Of a stretch of DNA of 64,000 bases, positions 46,084-58,381 are shown one piece after another. Below the pieces are notes generated by a model, which did not search any database, was not told where the DNA came from, and saw only the letters and a list, made by a program, of their open reading frames with translations. The stretch is from the NCBI GenBank assembly GCA_900095095.1, contig FMBT01000500.1, positions 1 to 64,000 on the forward strand, read 5' to 3'. Numbering within the stretch: the stretch's first letter is position 1; every line of letters starts with the position of its first letter. The translations under genes and the position numbers were made by a program. The DNA is from Fragilariopsis cylindrus CCMP1102 (taxonomy: Eukaryota > Bacillariophyta > Bacillariophyceae > Bacillariales > Bacillariaceae).

Positions 46084-49000
46084 ATGATTTGTCGGACGGT
46101 AGATATAATGGACATGACGAAGGGTGGTGGTTCGTTGTCGTCACCTTCCAACAAGAACAACAACGGTATTATTAGTCGTGGTGTTCAAGTAGGAAATAAT
46201 TCGCCAAGTGTTGCGTCGCCAAGAAGTGTCGGTTCGAATTCGACGAAACAAATAAGTAATAGTAATAGAATGGCTGCTTCTGCATATTCATTAGAATTAC
46301 AACCACAGCGTCAAATATCGATGATGTCTGTTGATGGAGACTTGACGGATTCGTACATGTACAATAATGGGAATGGGTTTACACCCATGACCAGCAGTAG
46401 TACAAGTGCAGGTCCAAGTCTATTCCAAAGTAGTGGTGGGGGTGGTGTTACAGCCAATAATTATAGTACCAGTAACGTCAACGTCAACTCTATTAATCCT
46501 AACAGCACAATAACAACAACAGCCAACATAGTTATAATAGTGATCGTACAGGTAACTTTAAGAGCGATGGTATTAATGGAGGTGAAGCAGCTGGTAAAAG
46601 TTGTTTAGTTGTTCCTAGCTTTGGTGGTATAAAAAAGAAAAAGAAATGGAGTGGTGGTGGAGGATCATCACCATCATCATCATCAAGATCACCAAGCAGA
46701 AAAACAGGTACACTATATAAAAATCGGAATGTTCCCAAATCTTCGTCATCAACATCAACAACATCTACGGGGGGTGATACTAATGATCCATTTAGTAATG
46801 AATACAATGATCAACAAGGTCTATTAAATTCATTCCAGAATTCAATGTTCTCATCCTCGTCGTCTACGTCGTCGTCGTCGTCATCACCGTCGAAGAAGAA
46901 GAAAAGTAGAAATAAAAAAGGTAAAGGTGGTGGTCGTGGTGCTAGTAATAGCAGCCCTAGTGCACGAGACTGGTACTTAGAAACAATGACTGAATGTGAA
47001 GAAGGACAAGGAGATGACGACGACGACGACGACAATGATACCAAGAACCATAGCAATACCAAAGACGAGCATAGTTACAGTGGTCGAAGTAGAAATATCA
47101 ACAGCAACAGCAACAGCTGGACCAATAACGACAACAGCTGGATGAAGAACAGTTATGGCAACGGCAAACAACAATCGCAATCACCATATAAACAACAACA
47201 ACGACAACAACAACAAGGTGATAATGATGTTGGTTCGCCGTCTGCTGCTGATGCTAATAGTAATAGTAATAGTAATAGTGGTGCCGATGCAAATGCGGCT
47301 GCGGCTGCTCCTTCTTCAAATTTATTATTGAAACTACCAACAGCACAAGATCGTGGACATCAAGCAAGAAGACGACGACAACGAGATTCTGGAGCGATGT
47401 ATGCATATGAGGGTGAAATGGAACCCGAAGGTGTACGAGGACAAGAAGCAAAAATTACTACTGTTGGTGCACCTACTGCGACTATTACTGCCCCTTTTAC
47501 TACTGTGACGAGTAATAATGATAACAATAATAGTCGGACGACGGCCACAATCTTGTCGTTGTCGTCGCCATCGTCGCCATCGTCGCCATCTTTACAGCAA
47601 CAGCAGCAGCAGCAGCAAGAACAAGAACAAGAAGAACCATTATCGGTATCACCAACGGAACAACCTGTTATGGCAATTCGTAGTTTCACAAATTCTGCAC
47701 AGTCGGAATCTTCTTCTCAGTTATTACCGATTCGTCAAGTTGTTTCAAACCGACGTGAGCAGATTAGGAATTCATTGCTTCTACAGAGGGAAGATGAAGG
47801 TAACGGTAATGAAGATAATGATGATCTCAATGATGACGACTTTGACAATTTGGATCCTCCTCATTATCAAGAAGACGAACAACAACAACTACAACTAACA
47901 CCTACTTCTTCTCCGATTCGTCAAGTTGTTTCAAACCGACGTGAGCAGATTAGGAATTCATTGATTCTACAGGGGGAAGACAAAGATAACGATAATGAAG
48001 ATAATGATGATCTCAATGATGACGACTTTGACAATTTGGATCCTCCTCATTATCAAGAAGACGAACAACAACAACTACAACTAACACATACTTCTTCTGA
48101 TAATGACAATGATCTTAATGATATGGTTTCTCATAATCTAGCGGAAATCAGCGAAGAAGTAGTAGAAGACGAAGAACGTTCGCAGTCGCAATCGCAATCT
48201 CGATCACGATCGGTATATCGACTTCAACAACAGCAGCAGCAACATGAAAGTGAAGAGGAAAAAGGTCATACTACTACTAGTAATAGTATGATTGACACAT
48301 CAATACAATCACAGCGTTCAATGCATACGACTGCTACCAGTGCCAGTGCCACACCACAAACTATGGCAGTTGCACGCGGTGGCGAGAGTGAATCTTTAGA
48401 AAATGCATCATCTCCGAAGGCTTTTCGTCGATCGGCACCTGTCAACATCGATGATTCATCCTTCGAGGATCCGTTGGAACACATTCAAGGGATACATGCC
48501 ATGGCAATGGAACATGTTATGCGAGGTGAATTTGATCTGGCATTACAAGCCTTTTCACAAGTTTTACAGGTTTATGTAGAACAACACGGTCAGGCACATC
48601 CTCTAACTGCCAGTGCTCATCATAATTTAGGGACGGTCCATACCAAACGTGCTGGATTACTCCCCGAGCATACATTACATCAACGGCATTGTCGTGAGGA
48701 AGCATTGAAGTGTTTTCAAGCTGCAGCACGATCAGCAAGAGATTGTCCATCATTGGGACCGAACCATCCGAATGTAGCAGTTAGTTTGGTCCGGATCGGA
48801 TTCCTATTACTCCAATCGAGACAATACCGGAATGCAGTTATTACCTTTGAGGAGGCATTACGGATCCGTACAGATAATTTCGGTCCAACTCATGGATTGG
48901 TTGCGAATCTGTATAATAATCTGGGTGTTTGTCATATGCATTTGCAACATTTCCCAGATGGACATAATTATCTTCAACAGGCATTAGATATTCAGAAGGA

Positions 49001-51110
49001 ACTCCTCAACCAGGATGATCATTCAAGTACGGCATTACTGGAATTGGCAGATACACTATGCAATATTGGAGGATTGAACCTCGAATGGATTCGAAGACAG
49101 GGACCGGATGCACGTCATGCATTTGATGCAGAATCAGCCTTTCTAGAGGCTCTTGAGTTGCGCTCTAAAGTTTTGGGGGAAGAACATCCACTTACTAATC
49201 AGGTACGATCACTACATGATATGGTGAGGAGTATTCCTATACCGAAAGGTGTTGCGGCGGCTGCTGCTGCGGAACCAACGGCACGGCCGAGTTGGTCTAC
49301 TTCTCCAGCAAGAAAATATTCGTGCGATGTTTCGGAAATGACCAACCCGAGTCCATCCATTAATAATCCACCCATTAATAATGGACATCGTTCTATGATG
49401 CAAAAAGATACGGGAGATATGATTTCATCATCATCTCCAGCTCGCAGCGTGACTGATAAACAAAATACCAGCAACTTGAGCATACCGGTATTGGAATTAC
49501 CCGCAGCCGAGTCATTCGTAGCCAAACCAACAATATCATCTGCATCCGTGGCACGTGGTGGTAGCAGTACTAATAATAATGCAGCGAATGATACTTTAAT
49601 GATGGGCGGATATGAGGCCACAGAAGAAAGTTGTTTGTTGAGACGGCCAGCCGATGACGATCAGTCAGCGAGTCAAACCAGTGATTTCGTTACTTTCGCG
49701 CAATCGGCGGCAGCTTTAATGAATATTAACGAATCATCGAAGAAGGAGAGTGATCGTATGGCAACAATGAGGCACGCCAAGGATGTTCTTGATTCTAATC
49801 GAGACTTTATGGACTCACCAATTCGACCTACGACCAACAAGGATGAAACGAGTGTGGAGAAGACAATCGATGAGAGAGATGGAAACTTAAATGAAGATGG
49901 ATTGATCCCACTTGCGGGTAATTGGTCCGGTAATAGAAACAATGATAGGTTATCACCAGAAGTCCTTCAAGATCCCTCTCAGCAGTTGCATACGATACAC
50001 AATTGTGCTGCCAGTTATCTATCGAAAGGCCGTCAAACGGAAGCAGTTACATTGTTGGAAATGGTAGTCGAATGTCAAAAGGCAAAGAATGGGCCACTTC
50101 ACGAAGATGTTGGTTCGGCCGTACATAATGTCGGAGTTGCTTATCTGCGAATGGAAGAACACTATGCTGCACTTCAATCATTTGAAGAATCTGTGAGGAT
50201 TCGAAAGAGTGCTCTGGGTAGAGAGCATCCTCAAGTGGCTGTCTCGTTGGTGAAGGCTGGGATCTCACTAATGCTACTTCAGCGTCACGAAGATGCTCTT
50301 TGGATTTTCCGGGAGGCGTTGTCTGTTCGGACACTAGCTCTAGGTGATCTTCATCCGTCGAATGCAAGGATTTATAATAATATCGGATGCGTTCATGTTG
50401 AATTCAACGAATTGCAAGAAGCAAGGAGAGCCTTTGAATCCGCCTTGGATATTCAACGGAATGCTCTTATTAGTAACCCAGAGAATGGTCCAATGATATT
50501 TGGTGCTTCAACGACGTTACAAAATCTGGGATACTTGTACGGTAAACGCGACATGTATGAAAAGGCAGCGATGGTATTGCGAGAATCACTTAGCGTAAGT
50601 TTATATAAATTGGAATCGAATCGAGGGTATATCTCTGTCTTTGATAAAAGATGCCATTTATCCCGAAAATATTTCTTAACTGTACTTTTCTTCTTCAATG
50701 TTCTTCTTCCTCTTCTTCCTCTTTAACAGCTTCAAGAAAGGATAATGTATCCAGAACATCCTACCGTACTTTCGACTCTTGAAAGTTTAGCGGAAACGTG
50801 TGTAGATGCTCGAAGATTTTCTCATGCCTTGAAATACTACACACAATTATTTGATAGGTATCAATCGCTGGATGTAGTGAGTTGTTTTAAGCAGGCATCG
50901 ACGTTACAAACAATTGCCAGTATTCATGGTCATCTAGATGATCCGAAAGCACAAATGAATAAACTTGAAATGGCGTTGAAATTTATTCGTTCCGATGATG
51001 ATACATCTGATAGTACGAGAGAGGAGCGTGCTGCCCTCGAAAAGGAAATACAGCGGGAATTGCAGCTGGTACAAGGGGATCTGCAAGCAAAAGAAGGCAA
51101 ATGGGTATAA
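46084..51110 (+). CDS. Kinesin-light-chain-like TPR protein with long low-complexity N-terminus
   Basis: Exon 1 is 46084-50594 and exon 2 50730-51110, with a 135-bp intron (GTAAGT...TTTAACAG, phase 0). One frame break lies near 46506, where an additional C makes the first 140 codons continuous with the rest. The corrected length is about 1630 residues. The first 800 residues are Ser/Asn/Gln/Asp-rich and include two 62-residue repeats. A first TPR block (about 48480-49200: FDLALQAFSQVLQVY, HPLTASAHHNLGTVH, VANLYNNLGVCHMHL) and a second (about 49980-50960: HEDVGSAVHNVGVAYLRM, NARIYNNIGCVHVEF) are 42-residue kinesin-light-chain/NPHP3-type repeats. TPR arrays bind peptides or cargo adaptors. No motor or enzyme domain is present. 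The start at 46084 is the first ATG of the frame; ATG at 46108 is possible. Confidence 0.8.
47727..48098 (+). repeat. Two tandem 186-bp coding units
   Basis: Units 47727-47912 and 47913-48098 code for 62-residue copies starting PIRQVVSNRREQIRNSL and ending QQQLQLT..TSS. They differ at only a few bases, so the duplication is recent. Confidence 0.95.
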
Positions 51111-51254
51111 TAATTTATGGGACGGGACGTCTTCTAAAAATCTTAAAGAACTATGATATATATTTTGAACATAAAATCTTTACATAAAATTACTTCAAGT
51201 ATTTATATCATCATATTCAATATTACACTCATCGCCACTAATGTTTTTGTTTTG

Positions 51255-52550
51255 TTACTCAGGTTTGACAACAGCGAAGACGTTTCTACCTGAGTATCCC
51301 AAGAATTTAACAACATAACCAGGATCAATATGTGTTCTATCACGTCGTTTCAAATTACTGTATTTCACTTTGACGAATTCGAATTTGAAATCGTCTTTAT
51401 TGACGTAAACTTCGTTATTATCATCTTCGGGAGGATACTCCCCGATACGGACAGCGTATCGATCATCGTCTTTGAAGTATCGTACGGCAACACACGTACG
51501 GCCATTCAAATCGGATCGAGATTCCAAACCGAGTATTTCGCAACGACGACCACCCAATGGACTTTTCAATAGATTTACAAGGGGTTTATTCTTGCTTCCA
51601 AAGCAATATCCAACGCTTTATGCCGTGCGCCCGTATATAATCCATGGGATTTGTCAAATTCTTTTGTAGCACCCCATTCGAGCAATAACAAGGCAGCAGG
51701 AGTAAGACGTTTCAGTAACAGGCCTGAAAGAATGGTGTCTGCGGTGAAGAAGAAAATGGATCGACATTAGCATTATTTGTAGCAGAAGTCGCATTAGATC
51801 TAACCGACATTCGATTTCTGCCTCATGTAACAACGTTCGTTGCATCTTATTGATATTTGGTGCATTAATTCTTTTGGAGGTATGGGTGAACTACCTAACC
51901 AATTCAAAACCTCTTCGATGTTGTTATTCCCAGCGGCGCAACAAATCTCTTCAGGCAAGTCTTCATATCTATGTTCCGTGGGTTCTTCTAATACATCAAT
52001 CTCACCATTCATGACATTAGGACCTATTTGTTCCTTGAGATATTCTAATTTTATTTTATTATTATTAACATACGACACGAGTCTCATCTTAAGCAATTCC
52101 TGCTGTTGTGGATGGGGAAGAATACGGATAGAGCGACTAAATTCCTCACTATAGGTACCATAGTCGTCTTTATCTTCATCCCAATTGTCTTCTTCAGGAA
52201 GAGGAGGTAATTTGTACGGAGGATTATCTAGAATTTGCATTGTAGCACCTATTACATGATCATACATACTGAGTTGAATTAGCATTGCTTTCGTGGGAGG
52301 GATACCTTTTCGACATTGTGGACATGTTCTATTTTTATCCGCGACGTATCAGATCTCCACCCTTCCAAACAGTCATAGCAATACTTGTGACCACAAGGTA
52401 ACATAACCGGCTTGTACAATACGTCTTGACAAATACACATTCTTCTATGGAAGAAGAATCGGAATTCTTACTGGTACCAACGTCTTCTCCCTTCTTGTCG
52501 TCGTCGATGTCAGAATCATCGTTTTTCGACTTCTCCATTGTTTCAGACAT
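51255..52550 (-). CDS. RING finger + ankyrin-type protein, heavily frame-broken
   Basis: Reading across frames gives a coherent protein of about 430 residues. It has an acidic N-terminus (MSETMEKSKND) and a C3HC4 RING with MCICQDVLYKP, LPCGHKYCYDCLEGW and, in the next frame, CPQCRKGIPP. A helical linker and ankyrin-like repeats follow (AAGNNNIEEVLNWLG, RTLLHEAEIECRLDLM, and ALLLLEWGATKEFD). The C-terminal domain of about 100 residues (GRRCEILGLESRSDLNG to FLGYSGRN) resembles the SH3-like modules that follow ankyrin or MYND domains in diatom proteins. At least six one-base breaks occur, near 52437, 52345, 51868, 51803, 51730 and 51572; most are a missing base in a run of A, G or C. It is either a gene in poor sequence or a young pseudogene. 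The domains suggest ubiquitin ligation. Confidence 0.6.
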
Positions 52551-53102
52551 AAGCGTAATTAGACGGTAAATCCTTAGGCTGACTAGCGAATATGATTATC
52601 TTTCATTACTTACTGTAAGTAATCTGTAAAATAATTGTATATTTATCAATGTGAAGTTAGTTTTGTAGGACACAAGAATACAAATAATAACTACCCAATC
52701 ATTCAATTTTTGGCGCGCGCGGCCACGAGTCCGATCCGACAACGAGTAACCGAATATGGTTACCGGTAACTTAGACGAGTAACGAGGCCGCGGAAGGGCA
52801 TTTACGATAAGAATAGATTGAGGGGGCGCCAGGAAAACATATTATTACGATTTTTTGATTATTCCATCATAAAAAAATAGAAACACATGCACTTGACTTG
52901 CCATGCGATTTTGTTTGTTACGTAACCGTAGCTAGACGAGTGACATGAATATGATAACTACTAGACAAAAAGATTATACAATACTTTTTATAATGACAAG
53001 AAAAACTACTAAAAAGTAATATATAAACCAGATTTCTTCTGAAAAATGGTACAGTCTCTTTACAGAACTGTCATAATTTAAGTGCTATTACCGATCCACA
53101 TA
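52551..53102. other. Intergenic region with a GC-rich E2F-like spot
   Basis: AT-rich apart from about 52710-52800, which is rich in CG and includes TTTGGCGC. No open frame is supported. Confidence 0.4.
52709..52716 (+). promoter_or_regulatory. E2F-like site TTTGGCGC
   Basis: Perfect match to the E2F/DP consensus TTTSSCGC, about 160 bp upstream of the RING/ankyrin start and inside a local CpG-rich patch in otherwise AT-rich DNA. Function is inferred from the motif only. Confidence 0.35.
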
Positions 53103-53277
53103 TCACACTTCTTCGTCTTCCTCCTCCTCCTCATCGTTCAGTTCTACCCAGTCTTCGGGATATCCTGAGCTTTTCTTCGTACGGAGTTGCAAAGTTTTGA
53201 CCGACCGCATTAATAACTTTGACACCTGTTTTGAAAGCCTTGTTGAAAACTTTCAACACTGTAGAAATCGTACCCAT
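53103..53277 (-). CDS. Small acidic-tailed protein with N-myristoylation-like start
   Basis: A 57-residue frame from ATG 53277: MGTISTVLKVFNKAFKTG, then a hydrophobic/Asn stretch, PYEE, GYPEDWVEL and a tail of Glu/Asp ending EEV. One extra A near 53178 breaks the frame; with AAA instead of AAAA the two halves read through to TGA. Gly-2 with Thr-6 fits the N-myristoylation consensus. The amphipathic first 30 residues and the strongly acidic tail look protein-like rather than random. The frame is also open upstream (SQFGWKVCKT), so this could instead be the last exon of a longer gene. The product is not recognised. Confidence 0.4.
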
Positions 53278-53568
53278 CGTTTTGCATACTTTCCATCCAA
53301 ATTGAGAGCCTTGAGAGGATGGTGTGCGCGCTCGTAGGCCTTTTTATTTATTTACAGTAGCAAAGTAGCATTGGCGAGTCACAAAAATAGAAAAACATGA
53401 GAAAGAGGTAAATATAATGATTTTTGTTAGTAAATAAAGTTAAAGGAAGAGAGAGGGAAAGAAGAAAGCCAAACGAAATGAATGCTAGACGAGAGGGAAG
53501 AATAACTGCTGTATGCTACGAAAGTAAGCAACAATAACTAAACTTACCGTACAGTAGCGGTGTATAGA

Positions 53569-55584
53569 TTAACGTCCGGTTTTGAACCCATCATTTCGCA
53601 TTTTATCTAAGAATGCTTCGGCTGCAGCCGGTTGATGATTATCGCGAAGTAATTGATGAGAATATGTACGTATACCGGTTGGGTTGTCCGTGGTCATCAA
53701 TATGTGCTGAATTCATAATTTGTACAATTTCATAATCTTTCGCTATCCGACTTCTTCGTTCCATCGGTTAGAGCGATCATGACGGTATTTAATGTTGCCG
53801 CGTTTGGAGACAATTCTTCTTTCATCATTTTCTTAAGCAGAAACAGACATCTTTGGGGCTCTCTCGCTTTACGAAAACAACTAATGGCGGCTCCATAAAT
53901 GATTTCGTTCGGTTCGATATCATCTTCTTTCATCATCCGAAATACCCTTGCTTGCACTATCAGTACAACCTTGTCGTTCACAGGCCGTCATTAAGGAGCC
54001 ATATGTTATATGTGTTCTTTCAATTCGGCATCCTTTGCGTCTTGCCAGTATTCGGAAGGCTCCTTTTATGTCGTAAGACTCCGCACACACTCGAATCGCA
54101 GCGTTGTATATCTGTATGTTAGGACTAACAAGGTTTTCATCCTTTCTAAAAGGCTTAGTAATACCAGTGCCTTTTGATGGGGTAATTGGCATAAGAGTTT
54201 TATCCGGATCTTTATGTTCATCCATACTACATGCCGTAGCACATGCTGCGAATTACTGCAGCCATAGTTATTTCATTCGGTTCTACTCCTTCCTTTCTCA
54301 TCCTATCAAGAAGGAAAAATGATTCTTTCCATTCTCCCGCCATATTCGCATCCTGTTATGGCTGCAGTATATGCAACCGTATTCGCGGGAGTACCCGTTG
54401 CGTTCTTATATTCCTCTAATAACTGAATACCTTCCCTCCATGCACCACCTCTAGCACATGCAATATAGCACAACGATACGCCACTTATCGGCCCCCAGTA
54501 ACGGTTTTCGAGCTCCGGAACGTTGCAATCCTGCAGTTTGTTGTGGACTTGATTTTGCCGACTTCATTGTGTCAAGATACTTCAGGGCTTCATATGCCAA
54601 TCCAAGTTCAGAACAAGCATGTAGGCATGACATGATGGACCGTGCGTCTAATGGCAATCCACGTTCTTGCATCGATTCTGCATTTTTTAGTATAAGTTTC
54701 CATTGTTTACCACGTTCACATGCCGTTAAGACCGTCCCATATGTCACTGAGTCCGGTTCTGGAACTAGAAATTCGGACATCGTATTATTGTTATTAAATT
54801 ATTATTAATGTTGTTGTTGTTGTTGTTGTCATTTTTATTCTTCGTTGCTTCCTCCATCCTTGTTAAAAGAGAGATAGCGTTTTCCCAGTCGGATGCTTTA
54901 GCACATGCGTCGATAGCAGCATTAAATCCCACTACACTCATTTGTAATTTCTTTTCTTCTACGACTTCTTGTAATAATTGCAATGCCAATTCAGGTTTCG
55001 GTGGTTCAGATCGTGCACATGCTGATATAGCAGAGGAATACACAATCGCATTAGGAGCTACATTATAATTTTTTCCATCGATCGAGTACTTCCATAGCCT
55101 TTTCGGCATTCCGTGCACGATTACATGCATTTATTAACGACCCGAAAGTAAATTCATTCGGTTTAAGAGGTGTTGTTTTCATCGCATCGTCGAAAATTTT
55201 AAACGCTGTATGTAACCTTGTCGGTCGAGCCCTTGCGCATGCATCGATGGCTCCATTTAGTATCCTTATTGTCGGTCGATCAAGAGTTGTGTATATTTGT
55301 AATGCCTCATCTGTTTTTCCAGATCGTCCTAAACTTTTTATTTTTCTATCTATATCGGCATTCGAAAGTTTTGACGACGAATTCTGTCGTCGCGTCGTGA
55401 CAGCCATTGAAAGAGACGTAGTATAGTAGACGATCTTTCTAATATTGAAACGGAAGCGTCATATGTCCTAAGATATAACGTAGAGAATTCGCCGCCGCCT
55501 CGTCGTCGTTATTGAAGAATCTCCCGGTGTGAATGCGTGTCGATTCTCCGCCAATAAAACAAGAACAAGACCAAATACTAACAT
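53569..55584 (-). CDS. Pentatricopeptide repeat (PPR) protein, organellar, heavily frame-broken
   Basis: Read across frames, the region encodes about 660 residues of P-type PPR repeats, each with the '(V/I)TYG..I.AC.R' pattern: ILNGAIDACARA, NEFTFGSLINACNRA, NAIVYSSAISACARSE, VVGFNAAIDACAKA, DSVTYGTVLTACERGKQW, VSLCYIACARGGAW, NEITMAAVI, HITYGSLMTACERQG and NEIIYGAAISCFRKA. PPR proteins bind single-stranded organellar RNA. ATG 55584 gives MLVFGLVLVLLAENRHAF, a signal peptide with a plastid-like A-F step, joined to the repeats through further breaks. Breaks lie near 55490, 55420, 55070, 54795, 54496, 54337, 54250, 53965 and 53735, with both insertions and deletions, mostly in homopolymers. ATG 55407 would give an untargeted protein. 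The end (GFKTGR) is at 53569. Confidence 0.65.
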
Positions 55585-56129
55585 CGTTGACGTCGTCGTC
55601 GATTGCTCTCGTCGTCGTTGCTTTCTTATTATCATCGTGACTCTAGATAAATTTTCCCAATCTATTTTTTTTCTTTAAATTAATTAATTGGCAAACTCGT
55701 GCTCTTTTTCTTGTGTTGTGGTCGGCAATACTAGAGTAGCAAAGAATATATTTTGTCTGCCGAATGCTGATGGCTGCTTGCATGGAACTTCGTTTAAACT
55801 CGTGCTATTTGAGTGCCACTCATCAACCGTTCTCTTCTTCCAAGTTGATGTTCGGGATTCGATTCGATTCGTTTGATCCACGAATCATTCACAGGGTCAG
55901 TTTGAATTCACTTTTAAAACTAATTCAGCTCTGACTCAATGACGTTGACGTTGGTTGGCGTCAAATGCGAAAATCAACCAAAATTGATTATGACGGCACA
56001 TTCGATCAGCAAACGCTTTAAAGACAAAGAGAGAGAGAGAGAGAGAGAAAGATATACAGCGTCAACCACAGTTTGTTCCTATCACCGTATATCATCATAC
56101 AGCCAATCACGGAAGCTAGCACCAAAATC
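55585..56129. other. Divergent intergenic region with GA microsatellite
   Basis: Upstream of both the PPR and FKBP genes. It contains (GA)n at about 56029-56048, 80 bp before the FKBP start. No gene is seen. Confidence 0.4.
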
Positions 56130-57147
56130 ATGTTGAAATTTGACCAAAAAACAATTCTTCTTTGCTGTTGTTCAATTCTTTGTTTGACAACACCGATTTC
56201 AGCTTTCCAAAACAACAATCCAAAATGGAATCTTTCGCGAGTCAAACAGCAACAGCAATCGACGATGATGATCCAAAGCAGTGAAAACAATGACGACGAA
56301 AACAACAATGATCGTCGGTCGTTTATGAATTCTCTTTTGAAAACATCTGTTAAAGTAACAGCTGCAGGAGTTGCATTCACCAATATATGACAATGCAACC
56401 AAATATTGCAAATGCTGGTATTGATCCATCAATGTTAAAGAATTACCAAGTCCAGGGAGATGAATCTGGTCAAGCTACAAGATTAAGACAAATTGAGAAC
56501 GTTCAACGACCAGCATCGGATCTAACTAATATGCCATTTGAAGAACTACCATCGGGTGTTTCCTATCGTGAATATCGTGAAGGTAAAGGTGCTGCAGGTA
56601 CGTACCATTTAAATCTAACTAGTTTTTGCTCCTGCTATATTGAATATGTTTAGACCACTGATTTGTGTATTGAAGACAGATAAAAATTTCTGTTGTTCCC
56701 AATGTTACTTTGATTTTCATTGCGTTCTGAGATATCCTCATTCCTTTTTTCTCTTCCTTCACCCCTTCAAAAATATAATATAATAATTGTTTTAGTTATT
56801 CAACCAGGATCAAAAGTTGCAGCAGAAGTATCAATCCGATGTAAATCTTTTCAACTCAAAAGGAACCAGGTGGACTAAAATATTTTTCAACAGCTGCCGA
56901 TACTGAATTTAATGAAATCGCCTGGACCATCGGTAGTGGTGAATTACCACCCGGTTTGGAGGAAGCAATGATGGGTATGCATCGGAATTCATTACGACGA
57001 ATTGAATTACCATCCACAGTATTTGCTGCACGGAATGATAACCAATTACCTCAGCCAACAACAAAAGATGGTAAACGAATTTTTGAAAGACTATTCAAAA
57101 CTGAAGCGACGCTACTATTTGAAGTTTTAGTAACACGTATTAAATAG
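56130..57147 (+). CDS. FKBP-type peptidyl-prolyl isomerase, probable thylakoid lumen, two frame breaks
   Basis: Exons are 56130-56597 and 56796-57147, with a 198-bp intron (GTACGT...TTTTAG). The start at 56130 gives a signal peptide ending PISAF/QNN, the plastid motif. About 45 residues later a twin-arginine segment (DRRSFMNSLLK) is followed by a hydrophobic stretch and ANA, a layout typical of Tat import into the thylakoid lumen. The FKBP fold follows: LPSGVSYREYREGKGA, VIQPGSKV, FNEIAWTIGSGELPPGLEEA, MMGMHRNSLRRIELP and a final LLFEVLVTRIK. Breaks near 56388 and 56850 each need one additional base. The usual Asp/Trp/Tyr active-site pattern is only partly visible, as in many lumenal FKBPs. 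It is likely a folding or assembly factor of photosynthetic complexes. Confidence 0.85.
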
Positions 57148-57736
57148 ATACTAAAACTTTTTAAAACTTTTTAAAATAAGTAACAATTCAATTGCTACTA
57201 TCTTATGCCGTATAATTAATAATTTTATTTCCGACGCATTCGATACTACAACATACGTTGCGATCTCGGGAGATCCCGTTAAGATCTATACTTCCCATAT
57301 TTGTCGCATTTATCGTCGTCGAAACTAGCTAGAGACGAACATTTCGGAATTATTCACATGGAAAAATTGCAGGAGTTTATTCATGCAAACGATGTTTTAC
57401 ATTTATGCGTATTACCTTCCATAAGATCAACCAGAAAAAAAAAAAGTCAGTTGGTACTTTTCGCCAACGACCGAGAAGAATCTATCTTTAAAATGAATCA
57501 TTTCTTAAATTTGGTCTCAAACATGCACTGCCTACCAAAAGAACGAATGAATCGAATCGAATCGATCGAGTTTTATTCGCACCAATTTTGGAAGAATCTA
57601 TTCCAGATAATTTACTTGTACTATATTACTGCAGTTTCACGTTATTGTATCATACTTTTTAGAACATTAACGTAAATTAGGAACATAATATGTATGATCG
57701 TTGTGAGATGAGATGTTGATATTTAAGATCGATATT
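57148..57736. other. Intergenic stretch with an unsupported open frame
   Basis: A plus-strand frame at 57301-57675 opens with TTG, contains a run of 10 A at about 57435, and shows no domain. It might be a broken gene, but I cannot support it. Confidence 0.3.
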
Positions 57737-58381
57737 TTACCGTACTTTTTCCAATGACCTTTGAATCTGTTGTACCAGTACGTGACATCGATCAAATGAT
57801 AGAGTAACATTAGGAAAAAATGAAACCAGTTCTTCATTAGATTCAGACTTCGACTTCGATGATTTTGTTGTTGTGTTGTTGTTTGCTCGAATCATAACAT
57901 GAGTTGTTACCGAAAATGCACCAACGTGTTCCACGAGAATACAATCTTTCACAGATTCGAGAGGCAAAAGTGGATAGTAATGTACAACAGTGATCGTTTG
58001 TTACTAGCATCGTTGTTGTCTTCGACCGTTGAATACCAAGGGACATATAGTGACAGAAAGTTCACGTCTCGTGTTTGTTGGGAGTAGCCGTCGTTAAGAG
58101 ATAATAAGCATAATATATTATTAACCCTGTGCGGCGAAGATACCAACATAGATAATTATTGGATTGATGGAAATGTCGTCGTCCATAAAGATAATAGTGA
58201 TAATAGGCTATTTTGACACCGATCACAACAGCGATGATCGGAACAACTCCAAGTGCCAACGACCAATAATAATAAGAACGTTTGTAATGTTCTCGAGAAT
58301 GGATTTTGTATGTAATCGGTGCTGGACAAGATGATGTGATTCTGATTCTGATTCAGTAATGCTGGCCGTACTTGCAGTCAT
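57737..58381 (-). CDS. Small two-helix membrane protein, frame-broken, unknown
   Basis: Starting from ATG 58381 (MTASTASITESESESHH), a polar N-terminus leads in the next frame to HYKRSYYYWSLALGVVP and a hydrophobic helix (IIAVVIGVKIAYYHYYLY). A second helix (YVGIFAAQGLIIYYAYYL) follows across another break. The C-terminal half includes CILVEHVGAFSVTTHVMI and, at the end, CHVLVQQIQRSLEKV, which has coding-like alternation. At least three one-base breaks (near 58290, 58185 and 57975) are needed. The topology, two helices then a soluble domain, recalls TMEM223-like mitochondrial proteins, but I do not claim homology. It could be a pseudogene. Confidence 0.4.

Noticed and set aside
57301-57675. 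Plus-strand frame of 124 codons, possibly one end of a broken gene
   Set aside because: Opens with TTG, holds a long A run, and neither it nor the adjoining frames show a recognisable family.
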